Shown: positions 59,156-64,000 of the stretch, piece after piece | Numbering within the stretch: position 1 is the stretch's first letter | Layout: each line of letters opens with the position of its first letter | Source: Pantoea wallisii | GTDB lineage: Bacteria; Pseudomonadota; Gammaproteobacteria; Enterobacterales; Enterobacteriaceae | Assembly: GCF_002095485.1 (NCBI RefSeq) | Contig: NZ_MLFS01000002.1 | Span: 1 to 64,000, forward strand | DNA: 64,000 nucleotides | Reading direction: 5' to 3' | Program-made: the position numbers and the translations under genes | The notes under the pieces: model-generated | The model's input: the letters and a program-made list of their open reading frames with translations, nothing else | Told to the model about the DNA's origin: nothing | Databases searched by the model: none

Positions 59156-59899
59156 ATGGCTGGACACAGTAAATGGGCAAACACCAAACACCGCAAGGCC
59201 GCTCAGGATGCGAAACGCGGTAAAATTTTCACCAAAATCATCCGTGAGCTGGTCACAGCGGCGAAACTGGGCGGTGGCGATGCGGGCTCCAACCCGCGCC
59301 TGCGCGCAGCGATGGATAAAGCGCTCTCTAACAACATGACGCGCGACACCATGAACCGTGCGATCGCGCGCGGCGTGGGCGGTGAAGATGATTCCAACAT
59401 GGAAACCATCATCTATGAAGGCTACGGTCCGGGCGGCTCTGCCGTGATGGTCGAGTGCCTGAGTGATAACCGCAACCGCACCGTGGGCGAAGTGCGTCAT
59501 GCCTTCACCAAAACCGGCGGTAACCTCGGCACCGATGGCTCGGTCTCTTACCTGTTCAGCAAAAAAGGTGTGATCTCTTTTGCGCCGGGCCAGGATGAAG
59601 ATGCCGTGATGGAAGCCGCGCTGGAAGCGGGCGCAGAAGACGTGGTCAGCTACGATGATGGCGCGATTGATGTGTTCACCGCGTGGGAAGAGCTGGGTAA
59701 CGTACGCGATGCGCTGGAAGCGGGCGGCCTGAAGGCGGATAGCGCGGAAGTCTCGATGATTCCGTCAACCAAAGCCGAGCTGGACGCTGAAACCGCACCG
59801 AAGCTGCTGCGTCTGATCGACATGCTGGAAGATTGTGACGATGTGCAGGAGGTTTACCACAACGGTGAAATTTCTGATGAGGTAGCGGAAACGCTGTAA
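59156..59899 (+). CDS. yebC: YebC/PmpR family regulator
   Basis: The 247-residue cytoplasmic protein starts [21 protein letters not shown], the conserved YebC N-terminus. Members act as transcriptional regulators or, in more recent work, help ribosomes at difficult stretches. The frame is open from 59081, but homology and GGAGAG select 59156. It precedes ruvC as in E. coli. Confidence 0.97.
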   Translation: MAGHSKWANTKHRKAAQDAKRGKIFTKIIRELVTAAKLGGGDAGSNPRLRAAMDKALSNNMTRDTMNRAIARGVGGEDDSNMETIIYEGYGPGGSAVMVECLSDNRNRTVGEVRHAFTKTGGNLGTDGSVSYLFSKKGVISFAPGQDEDAVMEAALEAGAEDVVSYDDGAIDVFTAWEELGNVRDALEAGGLKADSAEVSMIPSTKAELDAETAPKLLRLIDMLEDCDDVQEVYHNGEISDEVAETL

Positions 59900-59936
59900 T
59901 GGCGTTCCTGACCCACGTTCACACCGGAGGCGCGCT

Positions 59937-60464
59937 GTGGCAATAATTCTCGGGATCGATCCCGGCTCGCGCGTCACCGGCTACGGCGTTATCCGCCAGG
60001 TTGGCCGCCAGCTCAGCTATCTTGGCAGCGGCTGTATCCGTACCAATGTCACCGATCTTCCCTCCCGCCTGAAGTTAATCTACGCCGGCGTCAGCGAAAT
60101 CATCACGCAGTTTTCGCCAGACTACTTTGCGATTGAGCAGGTCTTTATGGCGAAGAATGCGGACTCCGCTCTTAAGCTGGGCCAGGCGCGCGGTGCGGCA
60201 ATTGTGGCCGCGGTTAACCTGGATCTGCCAGTGTTTGAATACGCTGCGCGTCAGGTGAAGCAAACGGTGACCGGCACCGGAGGCGCCGAGAAGAGTCAGG
60301 TGCAACACATGGTGCGTACCCTGCTCAAACTGCCGGCTAATCCGCAGGCGGATGCCGCCGATGCACTGGCCATTGCTATCACGCATTGCCATCTCAGCCA
60401 GAATGCGGCACGCATCAGCGACAGCAAATTGGTCATGACGCGTGGCCGTATGCGATCGGGTTAG
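59937..60464 (+). CDS. ruvC: Holliday junction resolvase RuvC
   Basis: RuvC cuts four-way junctions symmetrically. The 175-residue RNase H-fold nuclease has the acidic catalytic residues in [14 protein letters not shown] (Asp7), AIEQVF and near the C-terminus [13 protein letters not shown]. The start is GTG at 59937 with GGAGG upstream. It ends before a hairpin that also holds the ruvAB LexA box. Confidence 0.97.
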   Translation: MAIILGIDPGSRVTGYGVIRQVGRQLSYLGSGCIRTNVTDLPSRLKLIYAGVSEIITQFSPDYFAIEQVFMAKNADSALKLGQARGAAIVAAVNLDLPVFEYAARQVKQTVTGTGGAEKSQVQHMVRTLLKLPANPQADAADALAIAITHCHLSQNAARISDSKLVMTRGRMRSG

Positions 60465-60485
60465 CGGAAAACGCTGCGCGTTAAC

Positions 60486-60512
60486 AGGCTGGATATTCAT
60501 CCAGCCTTTTTT
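60486..60512 (+). terminator. Terminator of ruvC overlapping the ruvAB SOS box
   Basis: AGGCTGGAT and ATCCAGCCT form a perfect 9-bp stem with an ATTC loop and a run of T. The same hairpin contains the LexA operator listed next, so one sequence serves both roles. Confidence 0.85.
60489..60504. promoter_or_regulatory. LexA (SOS) operator of ruvAB
   Basis: CTGGATATTCATCCAG has the LexA pattern CTG-N10-CAG and is very close to the E. coli ruvA box (CTGGATATCTATCCAG). It lies about 55 nt before the ruvA start. Confidence 0.85.
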
Positions 60513-60556
60513 ATGTTATATAAACGGGCTAACTAACAGATTAAGGAACTGCTCAG

Positions 60557-61171
60557 GTGATTGGTCGTTTACGAGGCAACATTCTTGAAAAACAGCCGCC
60601 GCTGGTGTTGATTGAAGCGCACGGTGTCGGTTATGAAGTGCACATGCCAATGACCTGCTTTTACGAGCTGCCGGAGATCAACCAGGAAGCGATTATCTTC
60701 ACCCAGTTTGTGGTGCGTGAAGATGCACAGCTGCTGTTCGGTTTTAACAATAAGCAGGAGCGCGCGCTGTTTCGCGAGCTGATTAAAGTCAACGGCGTGG
60801 GACCAAAACTGGCGCTGGCGATCCTGTCCGGCATGTCGGCACAGCAGTTTGTCACGGCGGTGGAGCGAGAAGAGATCGCTTCGCTGATCAAGTTGCCGGG
60901 CGTCGGTAAGAAGACCGCTGAGCGCTTAGTGGTCGAGATGAAAGACCGCTTTAAAGGGATGCACGGCGACCTGTTTGGCGGCGACTCTGCCTTTACCCTC
61001 ACCGCACCATCCTCGGCCCCGAATACCAATGACGCCGAGGCAGAAGCGGTTGCGGCGCTGGTGGCGCTGGGGTATAAACCGCAGGAAGCCAGCCGTATGG
61101 TCAGCAAGGTTGGTAAACCTGATGCGGATTGTGAAACCCTGATCCGCGAAGCCCTGCGCGCAGCTATTTGA
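60557..61171 (+). CDS. ruvA: Holliday junction DNA helicase subunit RuvA
   Basis: RuvA binds four-way junctions and loads RuvB. The 204-residue protein has an N-terminal OB-fold, two helix-hairpin-helix motifs ([16 protein letters not shown] and [17 protein letters not shown]) and a C-terminal RuvB-binding domain. The start is GTG at 60557 with AAGGA upstream. ruvB follows by 8 nt. Confidence 0.97.
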   Translation: MIGRLRGNILEKQPPLVLIEAHGVGYEVHMPMTCFYELPEINQEAIIFTQFVVREDAQLLFGFNNKQERALFRELIKVNGVGPKLALAILSGMSAQQFVTAVEREEIASLIKLPGVGKKTAERLVVEMKDRFKGMHGDLFGGDSAFTLTAPSSAPNTNDAEAEAVAALVALGYKPQEASRMVSKVGKPDADCETLIREALRAAI

Positions 61172-61179
61172 GGTCATCC

Positions 61180-62184
61180 ATGATTGAAGCCGATCGCCTG
61201 GTGTCGGGCAGTTCTGTCAATGAAGAAGAGAGCCTGGACCGCGCCATCCGTCCTAAACTGTTGACGGAGTATGTGGGTCAGCCGCAGGTGCGCGAACAGA
61301 TGGAGATCTTCATCCAGGCCGCCAAACTGCGCGGCGATGCGCTTGACCATCTGCTGATTTTTGGTCCGCCGGGGCTGGGCAAAACCACGCTGGCTAACAT
61401 TGTCGCCAACGAAATGGGCGTGAACCTGCGCACCACTTCCGGGCCGGTGCTGGAAAAAGCCGGTGACCTGGCGGCGATGCTGACCAACCTTGAACCGCAC
61501 GACGTGTTGTTTATCGACGAAATTCACCGCCTCTCCCCGGTGGTTGAAGAGGTGCTCTATCCGGCGATGGAGGACTACCAGCTGGATATCATGATTGGCG
61601 AAGGCCCGGCTGCGCGCTCAATCAAGCTTGACCTGCCGCCTTTTACCCTGATTGGTGCCACCACGCGGGCCGGCTCCCTGACGTCGCCGTTACGTGATCG
61701 CTTCGGCATTGTGCAGCGTCTGGAGTTCTATAACGTACCGGATCTGCAGCATATTGTGAGCCGCAGCGCGGCCTGCTTAGGCCTGACGCTGAGTCATGAA
61801 GGGGCGCTTGAAGTGGCGCGCCGTGCACGCGGTACGCCGCGTATTGCTAACCGCTTACTGCGCCGCGTGCGCGACTTCGCCGAGGTGCGCGCCAATGGCG
61901 ATATGAGCGGTGAAGTGGCGGCCAGCGCGCTGGATATGCTTAACGTTGATAATCAGGGCTTCGACTATATGGACCGGAAACTGCTGCTGGCTATTATCGA
62001 TAAGTTCATGGGCGGCCCGGTCGGCCTTGATAACCTCGCAGCAGCCATTGGTGAAGAGCGGGAAACCATTGAAGATGTGATTGAACCCTTCCTGATTCAG
62101 CAGGGATTCATTCAGCGCACGCCGCGCGGCCGTATGGCCACGCAGCACGCTTATAAACACTTCGACATCGTGCGCGAAGAGTAA
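61180..62184 (+). CDS. ruvB: Holliday junction DNA helicase motor RuvB
   Basis: RuvB is the AAA+ motor of branch migration. The 334-residue protein has Walker [10 protein letters not shown], Walker [10 protein letters not shown], the sensor [17 protein letters not shown] and a C-terminal winged helix. The start at 61180 (MIEADRL) follows GAGG and matches E. coli; the frame is open a few codons earlier. A terminator follows. Confidence 0.98.
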   Translation: MIEADRLVSGSSVNEEESLDRAIRPKLLTEYVGQPQVREQMEIFIQAAKLRGDALDHLLIFGPPGLGKTTLANIVANEMGVNLRTTSGPVLEKAGDLAAMLTNLEPHDVLFIDEIHRLSPVVEEVLYPAMEDYQLDIMIGEGPAARSIKLDLPPFTLIGATTRAGSLTSPLRDRFGIVQRLEFYNVPDLQHIVSRSAACLGLTLSHEGALEVARRARGTPRIANRLLRRVRDFAEVRANGDMSGEVAASALDMLNVDNQGFDYMDRKLLLAIIDKFMGGPVGLDNLAAAIGEERETIEDVIEPFLIQQGFIQRTPRGRMATQHAYKHFDIVREE

Positions 62185-62209
62185 CCGGCGTTACGCCGCC
62201 GGTTTTTTT
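62183..62209 (+). terminator. Rho-independent terminator of ruvB
   Basis: AACCGGCG and CGCCGGTT form an 8-bp stem with a 6-nt loop, followed by a T run. It begins in the ruvB stop codon and overlaps the 3' end of the convergent znuB gene. Confidence 0.85.
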
Positions 62210-62975
62210 GCCATGCTGATGATAAACAGTACGGCAGCGCACAGCACCACCGAAGGGCCGGCGGGTGTATCGTAGCTGGCGGAAAATGTCAGGCCGCCGG
62301 TGACGGCGATAATACCGATCAGTACGGCGAAGCCGGCCATTTGCTCCGGCGAACGCGAAAAGCGACGGGCGGTAGCGGCGGGAATGATCAGCAGCGATGT
62401 GATGATCAGTGCACCCACAAACTTCATGGCGACACCGATAGTCAGCGCAGTGACCAGCATCAGCATCAGCCGGGTGCGCTGAATATTTACGCCATCCACC
62501 TGCGCCAGCTCAGGCTGATGGTCATCGACAGCAGCGAGCGCCACTGCCACGCCATCACGGCCAGAACAATCACTACACCTGCGCCCATCAGCCACAAATC
62601 GTCCGGCGTAATAGCCAGCAGATCGCCAAACAGATAAGCCATCAGATCCACACGTACGCCCTGCATCAGGCTGACAACCACCAAACCCAGCGACAGCGCA
62701 CTGTGCGCCATAATGCCAAGCAGCGTATCGATTGCCAGATGCGGACGCCGCTCCAGCCATACCAGACCCAGTGCCAGCAACACGGTAACCAGAATCACGG
62801 CGTACCAGGGGTTCACATTCAACAACAGTCCAAAGGCCACACCCAGCAGGGAAGCGTGGGCGAGGGTGTCACCAAAGTAGGACATGCGGCGCCAGACCAC
62901 GAACGAGCCCAGCGGACCGGCTGCCAGCGCCAGCAACACGCCGCCCAGCCAGCCGGGTAATAACAGTTCAATCAT
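62191..62975 (-). pseudogene. znuB: Zinc ABC transporter permease ZnuB, frameshifted
   Basis: The first frame (from 62975) follows ZnuB to LLSMTIS, then leaves homology. A second frame resumes at [16 protein letters not shown] and runs to 62191. The minus strand reads AGCCTGAGCTGG near 62513; one more C (AGCCCTGAGCTGG) restores 261 residues, exactly the E. coli length. The protein has about eight membrane helices and carries zinc inward. The start overlaps the znuC stop. Confidence 0.94.
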
Positions 62976-63726
62976 GACGGGCCGTTTCCTTTGCGCAGAA
63001 CAATGCGTCCCTGTAAATCGTGACGATGATTATGATGATGACGGTAGATCGCCAGCTGTTGGGCCTCACGCGGGCCGAACATCGCGATAAATTCCGGGTG
63101 CTGCGAAACCGCTTCCGGCGTGCCGGAGCAGCAGATGTGATGATTCAGGCAGAGCACTTCGTCGGTTTTGGCCATGACCAGATGCAGGTCATGAGAGACC
63201 ATCAGCACCCCACAGTTCAGCTCACGGCGCAGCTGATCGATTAAATCGTAAAGCGCTACCTGGCCATTCACGTCTACGCCCTGCGTGGGCTCATCCAGCA
63301 CCAGCAGCTGCGGTCGGTTGAGCAGGGCGCGCGCCAGCAGTACGCGCTGGGTTTCCCCCCTGAGAGCTTTTGCAGCGGCGCCTGCAGCAGATGGCCGGCC
63401 TGCACGCGCTTCAGCGCCGGCAGGATATCGTCGCGCTGACTGCCGCGTGACAGGCGCATAAAGCGCTCCACGGTGATCGGCAGAGTAGGGTCGATATGCA
63501 GCTTTTGCGGCACATAGCCGATGCGCAACCCCGTCGCGCGCCGGACGGTACCGCTGGTTGGTGCCAGTAGCCCAAGCACGGTACGCACCAGCGTCGATTT
63601 GCCGGCACCATTGGGGCCAAGCAGCGTAAGAATTTTGCCGGGCTCAAGCGACAAACTTACGCCTGACAGCACGGGACGCTGTGAAAACTTCACAGAAATG
63701 TTTTCGAGTGTGACAAGTGACGTCAT
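62972..63726 (-). pseudogene. znuC: Zinc ABC transporter ATPase ZnuC, frameshifted
   Basis: The first frame has Walker [10 protein letters not shown] and reaches LQKLSGG, then breaks in the middle of the ABC signature. The second frame continues [28 protein letters not shown] and the His-rich tail to 62972. The minus strand has six G at 63355-63360; seven would restore frame and give 251 residues, the E. coli length. The protein drives zinc import with ZnuB and ZnuA. It is divergent from znuA across a Zur-type site. Confidence 0.94.
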
Positions 63727-63751
63727 GATATTTACGGTTGCATTGAATTTC

Positions 63752-63772
63752 GAATGTTATAATATCACATTC
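63752..63772. promoter_or_regulatory. Zur operator between znuCB and znuA
   Basis: GAATGTTATAATATCACATTC is a near-perfect 21-bp palindrome and matches the Zur box of the E. coli znu promoter. It lies centrally between the divergent znuC and znuA, so it can control both. Confidence 0.85.
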
Positions 63773-63802
63773 CATCACCTGGTCACGATGGAATGACGCA
63801 TT

Positions 63803-64000
63803 ATGTTACACAATAAAAAGCGCCTTACTTTTACCCTTTCTGCGGTCGCTCTGGCCGCCATGAGCGCGTCACCCGCGCACTCCGCCGTTGTTGCTTCAAT
63901 TAAGCCTCTCGGATTTATCGCAGCCGCCATCGCCGATGGCATTACGCCAGTTGAAGTATTGCTGCCGGACGGCGCCTCCGAACACGATTATGCCCTACGT
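63803..64000 (+). CDS. znuA: Zinc ABC transporter substrate-binding protein ZnuA (partial)
   Basis: The window ends 66 codons into this gene. A Sec signal peptide ([20 protein letters not shown], cleaved near AHSA) leads into [19 protein letters not shown] and [14 protein letters not shown], the conserved ZnuA start with its zinc His. It is the periplasmic zinc receptor of ZnuBC. The 3' part is outside the window. Confidence 0.95.
   Translation, partial: MLHNKKRLTFTLSAVALAAMSASPAHSAVVASIKPLGFIAAAIADGITPVEVLLPDGASEHDYALR

Noticed and set aside
63355-63360. Programmed frameshifting at the G6 run in znuC
   Set aside because: The shift lies inside the ABC signature of a short, ubiquitous ATPase that has no known frameshifting, and similar indels occur in many other genes of the window.

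Overview
The window looks like chromosomal DNA of an enterobacterium, most likely Erwiniaceae (Pantoea/Erwinia/Mixta-like). Housekeeping genes such as prs, hemA, prfA, kdsA, ruvABC, aspS and argS read almost like Escherichia coli proteins and keep enterobacterial order, while coding DNA is GC-rich. The family-level placement is inference; no rRNA or tRNA gene was seen.

Layout. (1) 1-4.0 kb: a GAPDH paralogue, a GlxA/AraC-type regulator, two membrane proteins and a small secreted protein. (2) 4.2-20 kb: the block ychF-pth / ychH / prs-ispE-lolB / hemA-prfA-prmC-sirB2-sirB1-kdsA / chaA / chaB-chaC, with a GGDEF gene where E. coli has dauA and an AT-rich orphan cassette between kdsA and chaA. 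(3) 20-29 kb: a minus-strand type VI secretion fragment (SH3-type lipoprotein, tssL, shortened tssM, tagF, tagH, pppA, unknown exported protein, ppkA) without sheath, tube, baseplate, ClpV or spike genes. (4) 29-41.4 kb: a Klebsiella-type assimilatory nitrate system, nasR then nasFEDCBA-cobA, with two sigma-54 promoters, an NtrC-like site and an attenuator with an ANTAR-type hexaloop hairpin. (5) 41.4-43.1 kb: a divergent LysR/SDR pair. (6) 43.2-64 kb: flhBAE, argS, yecM, a PatB-type lyase, cutC, a YnfC-like protein, a LysE exporter, cmoAB, yecE, aspS-nudB, yebC, ruvC, ruvAB and znuABC, in the order of the E. coli 42-min region. So two blocks that are far apart in E. coli are joined here, with the accessory genes at the junction.

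How the genes work together. The nas genes form a complete nitrate-to-ammonium route: ABC uptake, nitrate reductase, siroheme nitrite reductase with fused NirD-like domain, and cobA for siroheme. NasR with the leader hairpin should make expression nitrate-dependent, and the sigma-54/NtrC signals nitrogen-dependent. The T6SS fragment keeps the threonine phosphorylation module and the TssL/TssM membrane proteins only. znuABC carries a Zur-type palindrome, and ruvAB a LexA box lying inside the ruvC terminator hairpin.

Data quality. About eleven genes are broken by one single small indel each (sirB1, chaA, chaB, tssL, nasF, nasC, nasB, the LysR gene, znuB, znuC and one orphan). Several of these sit in short G/C runs, and correcting them restores exact family lengths. 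Unpolished sequencing error is more likely than gene decay. The frames are reported as found and as restored.
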